64,000 bases of DNA from Mytilus californianus. Its lineage: Eukaryota; Mollusca; Bivalvia; Mytilida; Mytilidae. Positions 49,332 to 59,376 of this stretch are shown piece by piece. The DNA lies in the NCBI RefSeq assembly GCF_021869535.1, contig NW_026262668.1, positions 138,061,635 to 138,125,634 of the forward strand, in the 5' to 3' direction. The notes beneath the pieces are model-generated. The model worked only from the letters and a program-made list of their open reading frames with translations. It was not told where the DNA came from and ran no database searches. Position 1 is the first letter of the stretch; the number at the start of each line of letters is the position of its first letter. A program made the position numbers and the translations under genes.

Positions 49332-49940
49332 TATATGGCAAGCCATTTTACTATTTATTCTAACTTCAAGATATCTTATATAATATATAAGATATCTTAT
49401 ATAATCTAGTTATCTTATATAATCTAGATATCTTATATAATATATAAGATATCTTATAAACTTGATAAGATACTATATACTTTATTAGATATCTTATATA
49501 CTTTATAAGATATCTTATAAAGTATATAAAATATCTTATAAAGTTTATTAGATATCTTATAAATATTTTTTATATAAGATATCTTATATACTTTATAAGA
49601 TATCTTCTAAAGTTATCTTATAAAGTAAACAAGATATCTTATAAATATTTTTTTATATAAGATATCTAATATAGGTTTATAAGATATCTAATATAGGTTT
49701 ATAAGATATCTCATAGTTTATAAGATACCTTTTAAAGAAAACTATATGAGATATCTTATAAATTATATGAGATATCTTATAAACTTTATAAGATATCTTA
49801 TAAACTTTATAAGATATCTCATAAACTTTATAAGATATCTTATAAACTATATGAGATATCTTATAAACTATATGAGATATCTTATAAAGTTTATTAGCTA
49901 TCTTGAAGTTAGAGTAAATCGTAAAACGGCTTGCCATATA
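49332..49940. mobile_element. TIR element filled with palindromic AAGATATCTT satellite
   Basis: The ends are inverted repeats of about 45 bp with four or five mismatches: TATATGGCAAGCC at 49332-49344 against GGCTTGCCATATA at 49928-49940, continuing through CTAACTTCAAGATA. The interior (about 49370-49895) is a run of AGATATCTTATA-type units spaced by AT-rich linkers, about 19-21 bp each. Each unit is its own reverse complement, so either strand folds extensively. Long ORFs here are trivial products of the repeats. Confidence 0.8.
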
Positions 49941-52900
49941 AATACGCTGATGACGTGAAGGAATGCATAAGGTCTTCTTGTGCCCATTGAAATTTGGAAA
50001 AGTTGGCAGGTATGCTTCTTATTTGTAATTTCTTATCCTGCAATAAATTATTGTACTATACAACATGTGTACAGACAAACCAAAGAGAAATATGTATACT
50101 ATAGGTATATAGTCTCCTGGTATCTTACTTCTGTTTGGAATGAACGGCTACATTCAAATTACTGTTTACATCACAGTTCATTGTGGTGTCCTCTGGGAAA
50201 TTTAAAAACCAAACATTAAGGTCAATGTTAAGTTCCAGGATTAGAAAAACATAAATTGATGGAAAATATCAAATTAATTTGTACTTGCTGATAAGAACAC
50301 ACAGGAGGAAAAATCGGTGAGCCTTGCTTTTTTTCTAGTTTCTACAGCTCCTAACCATTTGTTTTTAATATTTTCCTACCACATACAGATCATGTATATT
50401 TCAGCTGGTTACATTGTAATTATATATATTTGGTCAGACTACTTGTAATAGATATAAGACAAAGTCAAGAGTCCTTGTAATAGATATAAGACAAAGTCAG
50501 GCCTTTAAGGAATCAAAATTAATGACTTGTTAAAGAAAAATGAAATAAAAACCTCTAACAATTCCACAGTGATATAATTAATAAGAAAAAAAGTCCCGTG
50601 TTGATTAGATCAAGGAAGCCAGTCAATTACGATTGGATTACTTTTCCTTTTGTAGAAAACTAACCAAATATATCATAATAATGCAGAGTATGTCGTGTTG
50701 GAATTAATATGCTGTATTCTACCTGTCATGATTAGTTTTGCTGTAATTTACAAAGAAAATCTTAAATACTGCATGACGCATCATATATAACTGTAATTGA
50801 TCAAAGTTTGATGGGATTTGATTTACCTGATTTTGAGTTAATTATGTATGGCTATCTTGGTAGGATATTAACGCAGGTGTTTTATAATTAACTACAATCA
50901 GGCGATGCCCTGTAGTCAGTGCTATGTTTTCTAATTAGTTCTAATCAGGTTATTTGTTTATTGATTGGAAGTGAACTATTTTGTACTGTTTCCAACCTTT
51001 TATGACCAGTAATTAATAGATTGTTATAACAGTAATTCTATGTGTAGTGTGATTTTATTATATTTTTAGCCTTCAAGACCCTGTGATAAAACAACTTAAT
51101 GATAAAGTAAGAGGAATTTAAGGCAAAAGCTGCAATTAAGATTAGAAAATATTAATGTTAAAATTGTATAATATGTTCCTTGTAGAATAGAAAATTTATA
51201 TTCAAATTATTACTTAGAAATAAAACTGATCTTAGGCAGTTTTCAAATTAATGGACCAATTTAGAAATTGTGTCACATTATGGGACTTCAATGTTTTGGA
51301 TGTTCTGATTGGTCCAGACATATGGGAGCTTCAATGTTTTGGATGTTCTGATTGGTCCAGACATATGGGAGCTTCAATGTTTTGGATGTTCTGATTGGTC
51401 CAGACATATGGGAACCTCACTGTTTTTGGATGTTCTGGTTGGTCCTGAGATATATAGGAACTTCCCTTATCGGTCGAGACATCATCTATGAAGGGGAACT
51501 TTTTTGTCTGGGGATGATCTTATTGGTACAGAAATCATCTACGAAGGGGAACTTCATTGTTTTGGATGTTCTGATTGGTCCAGACATCATCATTAAAGAT
51601 GCTGAGACTGTGCAACATACCGGTATATATCGAGGACAGAAGTTAAATGTTGCTAACCTCAATTGTCCCTTCAAAATATGATAATGTAAATACAGAAGAA
51701 CATCAATTTCTAAAACTCCCAATTTTTGATAGTAATTATTTAACTCTAATGGAACCCTTAAAGTGGCATTAGCTGTCAAATTCATGTTCACTGATTTTAC
51801 TCAAATTCTCATATTTGATCTATAACATACTAAAATGTATATCCAAATTACAATAAGTCTGAAATAAACAATTAACAATGCATGAACCAGATAATATATA
51901 TCAGCATTTCATGTGTATTTTAGTCTAGACGCCATCTAATGAACCATAGAGATGACCTCCGAAGACTGCCAACGGTCACATAACCCAATATAAACATAAA
52001 CATAAATATGAATAGATGGCGGCCTCATGCAATTGGACTTTTCTAGGTGTGTTTGATTTCATGTTATAGGTTAAAAAAATAAGATAATCATTTTTTTTAC
52101 CTGTATAAGAATGATTTTTTTGTGGATCGAATCAGTCAACGAAATGGTTCACCTTTGTTTCACTTTCAATGTTGACATCCTTTTCCTTTTAATGGCTGAA
52201 CATGACTAATACACCAGTAACTTATCTCTAGCTAATGGGTTATATTGAAGGTCACATGAATACGGATTCAATGAGGTCGAATTATTCACTTCGAGTGAAT
52301 AAAAGTGTTACTGGAAATGGGAATTGATTTGTAAATAAGACAGCAACACAACAACAAAATGCATCAATTGTATAAACACCTTTATATAGGTCTTTAAAAA
52401 CTGCTTTCAAAGTTATTTCTTTGTTTAAAATGTATGTATTAGTAGATATATTTATTAATTTCAGTATGACAATATATGAACAATTTAAAGCTCCTAACTT
52501 TAGTGCTTAGTTTGTTAGTCAAACTTGTCATACAATAACGAATCAAGGAGTCACATGAACAATAAATCTATAATTCTTCTTAGTTTTGTTGGTCACACTT
52601 GTATCATACATAGACTTAGTGAAGTCAAACATCAATAGTGATGTTACCAAGTGCTGTTGTTTTTATTTTACCATGTTACAGTATTAGTTTATATATCAAA
52701 GCAACTTTTGTTAGAAGTAATTTATCATATTAAAAAGGCATTACTACTTCTTAGGATACCAATGCTGCAGTGATTATCAATTTATTTTAGATTTAAAGCT
52801 TCATTAAAATATTATTTTAAGTTGCCCTGGTGCCAATGGGAATCTAAGGGAGACGGATGTATAAATTTATAGATGAGATAAACATTTCCTTTTATTCTAA

Positions 52901-53617
52901 AAAATTGGATTAAAGAGAAGGTTTGTAGGTACATTTTGGGACTTATTTGGTCCTTGGGTTAAAGAGAACATACCCAGATATGGTACATTTTGGTGGTAAT
53001 ATTAGGTCCTACCAATTGACCATAAATAGAACATTGTAAAACACCATTGCTAAACACAACTTGTAAGCTTTTAGAATAAAATCAGTCAGAAAATGTAAGT
53101 ATTAGACTAGATGTAATCTTACAACTTGACTATGATATCATTTTATAATTAATAGATTTTTTACTTCAAACGATGTAAAGTCTTAGTACATGATGCCCAA
53201 ACTTAACTTTTGGTAACCTATCATATGATACAAGAATATTACCAATACAAGTTCCTGTAAAACAATATCCTAGAAAACAGAATGACTGTATAAACTGGTA
53301 TAGACCAGACTACTTACTTCTTAAATTACTTATAATAAAAACAAATTTGTATCATTACAGTTTGAAGTGTTTCTTTATAAAAGTCTATATGTGTCTATTC
53401 AGTTAAAAATTCAGATTTATAAAGGGAATTATTGATACTTTACTACTTAGAATACATTACAGTATATTGGGTCAGTTTGACTGTTTGTGTCGATCATTAT
53501 CCAGACTGTGTAATAGTCTTACTATAAGTATTTTTCTGTGACAAATCTTAAACGATATTAAGTTGCATAATAATCATAATAATGGAAACTTATTGGGATT
53601 GTAAAGAAGATTATAAT
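49941..53617. other. AT-rich sequence with one ~50-bp array
   Basis: Outside the array at 51281-51590 no gene, RNA or dispersed repeat was recognised. Confidence 0.5.
51281..51590. repeat. ~50-bp repeats, decaying outward
   Basis: GGGAGCTTCAATGTTTTGGA, TGTTCTGATTGGTCCAGACA and TAT form near-identical units on the left, then degenerate ones to 51590. Confidence 0.85.
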
Positions 53618-54631
53618 GGAGTGCATACATAGCTATATATATTTAGATATGTCTGTTGGAGTGTATACATAGCTATATATATTTAGGTATGTCTGTTGGA
53701 GTGTATACATAGCTATATATATTTAGATATGTCTGTTGGAGTGTATACATAGCTCTATATATATTTAGGTATGTCTGTTGGAGTGTATACATAGCTATAT
53801 ATATTTAGATATGTCTGTTGGAGTGTATACATAGCTATATATATTTAGATATGTCTGTTGGAGTGTATACATAGCTATATATATTTAGATATGTCTGTTG
53901 GAGTGTATACATAGCTATATATATTTAGATATGTCTGTTGGAGTGTATACATAGCTATATATATTTAGCTATGTCTGTTTGAGTGTATACATAGCTATAT
54001 ATATTTAGATATGTATGTTGGAGTGTATACATAGCTATATATATTTAGGTATGTCTGTTGGTGTGTATACATAGCTATATATATTTAGATATGTCTGTTG
54101 GAGTGCATACATAGCGATATATATTTAGGTATGTCTGTTGGAGTGTATACATAGCTATATATATTTAGATATGTCTGTTGGAGTGTATACATAGCTATAT
54201 ATATTTAGGTATGTCTGTTGGAGTGTATACATAGCTATATATATTTAGATATGTCTGTTGGTGTGTATACATAGCTATATATATTTAGATATGTCTGTTG
54301 GAGTGTATACATAGCTATATATATTTAGATATGTCTGTTGGAGTGTATACATAGCTATATATATTTAGGTATGTCTGTTGGAGTGTATACATAGCTATAT
54401 ATATTTAGATATGTCTGTTGGTGTGTATACATAGCTATATATATTTAGATATGTCTGTTGGAGTGTATACATAGCTATATATATTTAGGTATGTCTGTTG
54501 GAGTGTATACATAGCTATATATATTTAGATATGTCTGTTGGTGTGTATACATAGCTATATATATTTAGATATGTCTGTTGGAGTGTATACATAGCTATAT
54601 ATATTTAGCTATGTCTGTTTGAGTGTATACA
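53618..54631. repeat. 40-bp tandem array, left part (about 25 copies)
   Basis: GAGTGTATACATAGCTATAT plus ATATTTAGATATGTCTGTTG repeats every 40 bp. In the last 400 bp, three variants (TAGGT/GAG, TAGAT/GTG, TAGAT/GAG) recur in order, a 120-bp higher-order unit. The right end is cut by the Helitron. Confidence 0.95.
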
Positions 54632-55299
54632 TCTATACTATTAAATGAGAAGACCTCATTTTGTGTGTCGCTTCTCTTCCTTCCACAACAAATTAATCAT
54701 CATGTCTCTGTGTCCTATAAGTACCATGCATAGTCGCATTTGTCATCCTCGCTTATTATTATTTAATTTGGGTTATTTTGGGAGGAAAACAAACATAAAG
54801 GCATCCGATATTGTTTCCGTCATTGGACAGACTTTTAAGTCATATACAAGACTTAATTCCGTTTAGGACTGTTTTAAAATTACACATAATTTTCATAAGT
54901 ACTTGGGGACAGGACAATTATTTTCGTGTTTTTCTGTATACTATGATCATACATATACTATAAATAAAGTGAATTTGCTATTTACTATCAATTCAAATAT
55001 AATATATCAGTGACCGCCGTGGATAGTAAACTTGGAATTGATAGTAAATAGCAAATGCACTTTATTTATAGTATATGTATGTTCATAGTATACAGAAAAA
55101 CAGAAAACAAAAAATAACGGACTTCGGAAAAAAAGGGGAGGGCTTAAAAAAATTGTCCTGTCACCAAGTACCTATGACTTTTGATACCTTTCCTGAAATT
55201 CTCCAGTCATAAAATCTTTTACAAAAATTCATCCTACAACAGTTTACAATTACTTTCAAGAACGCTCTAAATGACCGCAATTTCGCGGGTGTGTTCTAG
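54632..55299 (+). mobile_element. Non-autonomous Helitron inserted in the 40-bp array
   Basis: The element begins TCTATACTATTAAATGAG and ends ...GTGTTCTAG, with host A on the left (54631) and host T on the right (55300). These are the canonical Helitron ends (5' TC, 3' CTAG, A|T target, no target duplication). A short stem (CCGC/GCGG, 55275-55288) sits 7 nt before the CTAG. The flanking 40-bp repeat unit is cut exactly between GTATACA and TAGCTAT, so removing the element restores an uninterrupted repeat. It is 668 bp with no convincing ORF, so it must have been moved in trans. Confidence 0.85.
54893..55177. repeat. Long inverted repeat inside the Helitron
   Basis: The 66-bp arms at 54929-54994 and 55035-55100 are nearly perfect complements. 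Outer arms at about 54893-54920 and 55150-55177 (GACAGGACAATT against AATTGTCCTGTC) extend the fold. It may be a captured MITE or a fold-back element carried by the Helitron. Confidence 0.8.
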
Positions 55300-55518
55300 T
55301 AGCTATTTATATTTAGATATGTCTGTTTGAGTGTATACATAGCTATATATATTTAGATATGTCTGTTGGAGTGTATACCTATCTATATATATTTAGATAT
55401 GTCTGTTGGAGTGTATGATACATAGCTATATATATTTAGATATGTCTGTTGGAGTGTATACATAGCTATATATATTTAGATATGTCTGTTGGAGTGTATA
55501 CATAGCTATATATATTCA
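55300..55518. repeat. 40-bp tandem array, right part (about 5 copies)
   Basis: This continues the array after the Helitron, starting mid-unit at TAGCTATTTATATTTAGATA. The units are somewhat more diverged than those on the left. Confidence 0.95.
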
Positions 55519-55743
55519 GATACTTCTGATCATAGTGGGAGATGATCAATGTTCATTGAATAGTGGGTTTTGTCATAAGGCATCCATGGCTACAGTTTTC
55601 AATAACATTTAGGAATAAGTAAATTTTTTTTATTGTCAACAATCTTTTTGAAAGATTCATAATTTGGAAATATCCGGGTCTTTTTTTCAAGACAGGAGCA
55701 GACAAACTTTAAAAAACATTTAGGATCTAACTTGGAGATACAG

Positions 55744-55995
55744 GGGGCCTCAGTGGCCAAGTGGTCTAAGAAGATTATCTATAGTTATAAATCACAATCC
55801 TGTCAACACTAAGGTTGTGAGATTGAACCCTACTCTTGGCAGGCGTGTTCAACTAAATTGACCGGGATTGCCAGTTTACTGGACAAGGTCTTTTGTTCTC
55901 TCCTGGGACTTGTGGCTTCCTCCAACAATAAAAACTGGCAAGCACAACAATAGTGCTAATAATGGCGTTAAACACCAACAATCAATCAATCAATC
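55744..55995 (+). mobile_element. tRNA-derived SINE
   Basis: The 5' part resembles a class II (Leu/Ser-type) tRNA. An A-box-like TGGCCAAGTGGTCTAAG lies at about 55754-55770 and a degenerate B-box (GAGATTGAACCC) at about 55819-55830. A non-tRNA body follows, then TGGCGTTAAACACCAA, and it ends in an (ATCA)n tail at 55980-55995. Elements with this ending are common in molluscs. Its internal promoter would be read by RNA polymerase III. The B-box is decayed, so this copy is probably silent. Confidence 0.8.
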
Positions 55996-56463
55996 TGAGA
56001 TACATTGTCTGATACTAATGTCTGATACTAAAGTGTAGATACAGTGTCTAATACTAAAGTGCAGATACATTGTCTGATACTTAAGTGTAGATACAATGTC
56101 TGATACTAAAGTGTAGATACAATGTCTGATACTAAAGTGTAGATACAGTGTCTGATACTAAAGTGTAGATACAGTGTCTGATACTAAAGTGTAGATACAG
56201 TGTCTGATACTAAAGTGTAGATACAGTGTCTGATACTAAAGTGTAGATACAGTGTCTGATACTAAAGTGTAGATACAGTGTCTGATACTAAAGTGTAGAT
56301 ACAGTGTCTGATACTAAAGTGTAGATACAGTGTCTGATACTAAAGTATAGATACAGTGTCTGATACTAAAGTGTAGATACAATGTCTGATACTAAAATGT
56401 AGATACAGTGTCTGATAATACTAAAGTGTAGATACAATGTCTGATACTAAAGTGTAGATACAA
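55996..56463. repeat. 26-bp tandem array, about 17 copies
   Basis: TCTGATACTAAAGTGTAGAT plus ACAGTG repeats, with a small insertion (ATA) near 56416. It begins directly at the 3' tail of the SINE. Confidence 0.95.
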
Positions 56464-56519
56464 TATTGGTTTAATTTTACTTGTTCTTTTCTTATTTAGT
56501 ATTATACCATTGTAATAGA

Positions 56520-56750
56520 GTTACATGTTCATTTATGGACCTTTTTTTGTCCCCAAATTGAGATAAATTGGGTTAGGGTTGAGATGTCTTAAAACTACAA
56601 TCATTTGCCTGTCCAAATTCAGTGACCAAGTCAGGGACAGTCTACTTATAATATCTTGGTGTTAATGTTGACCTGTAGATGTCTTTGTGTCATTTGGGGG
56701 TTGCTGTCTCATTAACATATACCCTACATCTCCTTTGATTCTGTGATGGA
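56520..56750 (+). repeat. Diverged dispersed repeat with a related tail
   Basis: TTTTTTTGTCCCCAAATTGA, GGTTGAGATGTCTTAAAACT and the ending TTGCTGTCTCATTAACATAT plus ACCCTACATCTCC resemble a decayed relative of the two tail families above. Confidence 0.4.
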
Positions 56751-57676
56751 GATTTTAAGTTTTAAGCTAGGATGTTGTAATAAACCAATAACAAACCTAC
56801 TAGTATGTAACTTTATAATCTAGATATTTTTAAACTGCAAGACGTTTGACGCACACATTCATATTTTATGGGTTAATTTACAATTTTTTTTTACAGTGAC
56901 CATAAGAGACCCATGAAAAATAGAATTAAGCCTTACTGTTTAGGGCATCAGCGCGCCATGTCCTTAATTTGGAACTCTTGATTTCATTAAGGAAATTGAA
57001 AGTCCAATCATCTCCCATAGGGGCCTCATTAAAGATATCTGTAATTATGGAGTTTTCATAACAGAAATTTGTGCACTTCCTGGTAAAGGAAATTCCATTT
57101 TATCTTTCCAAATAAGACTATCAACAAGAATCATTTAATCTTCAGGATGTTTATGATATTATTCTGTAATAAGCTCAGCCATGATATCATTCTGATTGGT
57201 ATTTTACTAAAGAGAGGAGAAAGATACCAAATGGATATTCAAACTCATAAGTTGTAAACAACAATGCCCTGGCAAAAAGTTCTTTTCATCTTTGGCAGCC
57301 TACTTCTGTATGAATCTTGGTATCTTACAAAAAGAGAATTATAAGAAAAGAAACAAAGGGGGCATTAAAATTCTGAAGTGGAATAAAAATGGGCAACATC
57401 ATGACCAAGAACAAAAAGACAAATCACTCAAAACTGACATTTGTGCTGCATAAACCCCACTAAAAACAAGATGAACTCTGGTTCCAAAAGTGTAAGCAGT
57501 TCCTGCACCACAAGTGGCACCAGCCAGTGACGCTGAGTAATGACTGGATTATTGGGGGGATACCAATTTTTGGTGGATTTCATTAGTAATGGTGAACAAT
57601 AAATCAAAATTTTCAATTTATTACAAATATTTATAAACACTTGTATTCAGACTTTGTCAAAACATGGAAATCCTTA

Positions 57677-57816
57677 TCCATGAAAAAACAATTATTCCTC
57701 AATCCATGAAAAAACAATTATTCCTCAATCCATGAAAAAACAATTATTCCTCAATCCATGAAAAAACAATTATTCCTCAATCCATGAAAAAAACAATTAT
57801 TCCTCAATCCATGAAA
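57677..57816. repeat. 26-bp tandem array inside MITE-A, about 5 copies
   Basis: TCCATGAAAAAACAATTATT plus CCTCAA repeats. Each unit corresponds to a single 26-bp stretch of the intact MITE-A. Confidence 0.95.
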
Positions 57817-57836
57817 ATTGGTTCTGATGAAAAGTA

Positions 57837-58042
57837 CTGTAAATTCAGAAATTATTGCGTGCATTTATTATTGCGATTTTGTCATTTTAGACTAAAATGC
57901 GATTTTAATTTTTGCGATATTGAGAAAAATCCTGTTTAATTCATACAAAAAATTTCAAAATGCGAGTTTAAATTATTGCGATTATAACCCTGTCGCATTT
58001 TTCGCAATAATAAAAACATCGCAAAAATTTCTGAATTTACAG
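57837..58042. mobile_element. MITE family B, copy 3 (nested)
   Basis: A near-palindromic 206-bp element with ends CTGTAAATTCAGAAATTATT and AAATTTCTGAATTTACAG, flanked by TA on both sides. The interior is rich in TTGCGAT/ATCGCAA. It is very similar to the copy at 15701-15904. Confidence 0.85.
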
Positions 58043-58143
58043 TAGATGGATCCACAGTACCTTACAAGTATTACAATCTCTAGTATTTATGTATATATAT
58101 GTAGAAAATACTTCTTTGTAGCATAAAGGTCTGTAAATATAGG

Positions 58144-58356
58144 TACTGTGGATTCATTTATTTTTGTGGGTACCAATTTTCATGGATTGAGGAAAACTTG
58201 CATTTTCGTGGATATTTGAATTCGTGGTTTTGTCTATCTCTGCACACAAAGCCCATAGAAATTTAGTTATTCGTTGAACATTTGAATTCGTGGTTCACCT
58301 GTACCCACGAAAACCACGAAAATTGGTATCCAACGAATAATAATGAATCCACAGTA
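58144..58356. mobile_element. MITE family A, intact copy
   Basis: The 213-bp element is bounded by TACTGTGGATTCATTTATTT and its inverted counterpart AATAATGAATCCACAGTA. The subterminal GTGGGTACCAATTTT pairs with AAAATTGGTATCC. TA at both edges fits a Tc1/mariner-like TA target. It sits about 100 bp before the candidate exon acceptor at 58454. Confidence 0.85.
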
Positions 58357-58454
58357 TATAAAAAGTCCTGTTTGTTCCATTGTTCCAATGTACCTTATAG
58401 ATCTGTATGTATATATAATTCATTTTATTCAGTCAACTATTTCTCTTTTCCAGA

Positions 58455-59376
58455 TGAATACCATGGAAGCCATAGAGTGAACAGTCCAGATAATGATGAG
58501 ATTAAAGGGACAACAGGACAAGAGGAAGGATAGAAGACTATTATATATTAAAAGGGAGGCTACTCTTACTTTGGGGACACAAGATCGAAGGTTGAAAACA
58601 TGATGTTTCATTGTAATTTGCAATTTTGAAATTAAAGGTAATAACTTAGAGGGTTCTAAATTTTCCTGCTGATGCCTGCTACAGTTATTTTATTAGTTTA
58701 TTTTTTAACATGTGTTTTTATGTCTGTGTCACATAAAAAGTCTTTTAATAAGGAGATACTCATGTAACTCGATCAAAACTACAGAATACACAGATTCACA
58801 AATTGACAGGACTTTAAATGTTTAATCTCAGTATCAATCTGGTTATATATCCAGTCACAAGGTAATGACAAGGCTTATATTTTCTATGATATATTGGCTA
58901 ATTTCAACTCATAGATAGCTTATTCCCAGCAAGAAACTTATCAAATGATTTTTATTCCCTATCAGAATAATTTGCAGACACTATAAAATACATTTTTGTG
59001 ATACCACAGTTAAGAAGTATGAAACAATATCCCATATTTATGGTCCAGGTGTATTTACAATGGAAGTTTTTACTGAAAGATCTTGTGTCTCCAGTAAACC
59101 TTGAGTGCCTTTCCCACAAGGTGTGGAGAAAGGGCGGTATTGATCACCATGAATTGGTCATTGAGAGAGAGATTGTTTTTATGCTGTATTCATTGTTGAA
59201 TTATTGATCAAAGTTTGAGACTTCTAGTTAAAACATATAGTTAAATTTTCTTTTGTTGTTTATTAAGAATTTATAAGATAATGTTTCATGCAAAAACTGA
59301 GTTTCACATTGTAGATACATTTATTGTTTTGTTTGAATACTTTGTAAACATGTTATTGTTTTTGAGTGGAAATAAA
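58455..59376 (+). other. Possible terminal exon: 3' UTR of ZC3H10 or last exon of another gene
   Basis: A good acceptor (TTTCTCTTTTCCAG) ends at 58454. In one frame the sequence after it reads a short hydrophilic tail ending GQEEG and a TAG at 58531-58533. In another frame it reads ATG AAT ACC ATG GAA GCC then a stop after eight codons. AATAAA signals occur at 59371-59376, 59749-59754 and 60685-60690; the end given is the first of these. It could be the spliced 3' UTR of ZC3H10 after an 18.5-kb intron, or the terminal coding exon of an unseen gene. No homology was recognised. Confidence 0.35.

Larger units (their letters stand above)
57542..58059. mobile_element. MITE family A copy with internal array and nested MITE-B
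   Basis: The left end GACTGGATTATTGGGGGGAT and right end GATGGATCCACAGTA are a degraded version of the TACTGTGGATTCATT terminal repeats. A 26-bp array (57677-57816) lies inside, and MITE-B (57837-58042) is inserted at a TA in the right end. Same family as the copies at 40349-40561 and 58144-58356. Confidence 0.75.

Noticed and set aside
55744-55830. Functional tRNA-Leu gene
   Set aside because: The acceptor stem and B-box are degenerate, and the SINE body and (ATCA)n tail follow; it is a retroposon head, not a tRNA gene.
58998-59207. ORF of 69 codons downstream of the possible terminal exon
   Set aside because: It lies in the presumed 3' UTR; the composition is not convincing and there is no splice or start support.
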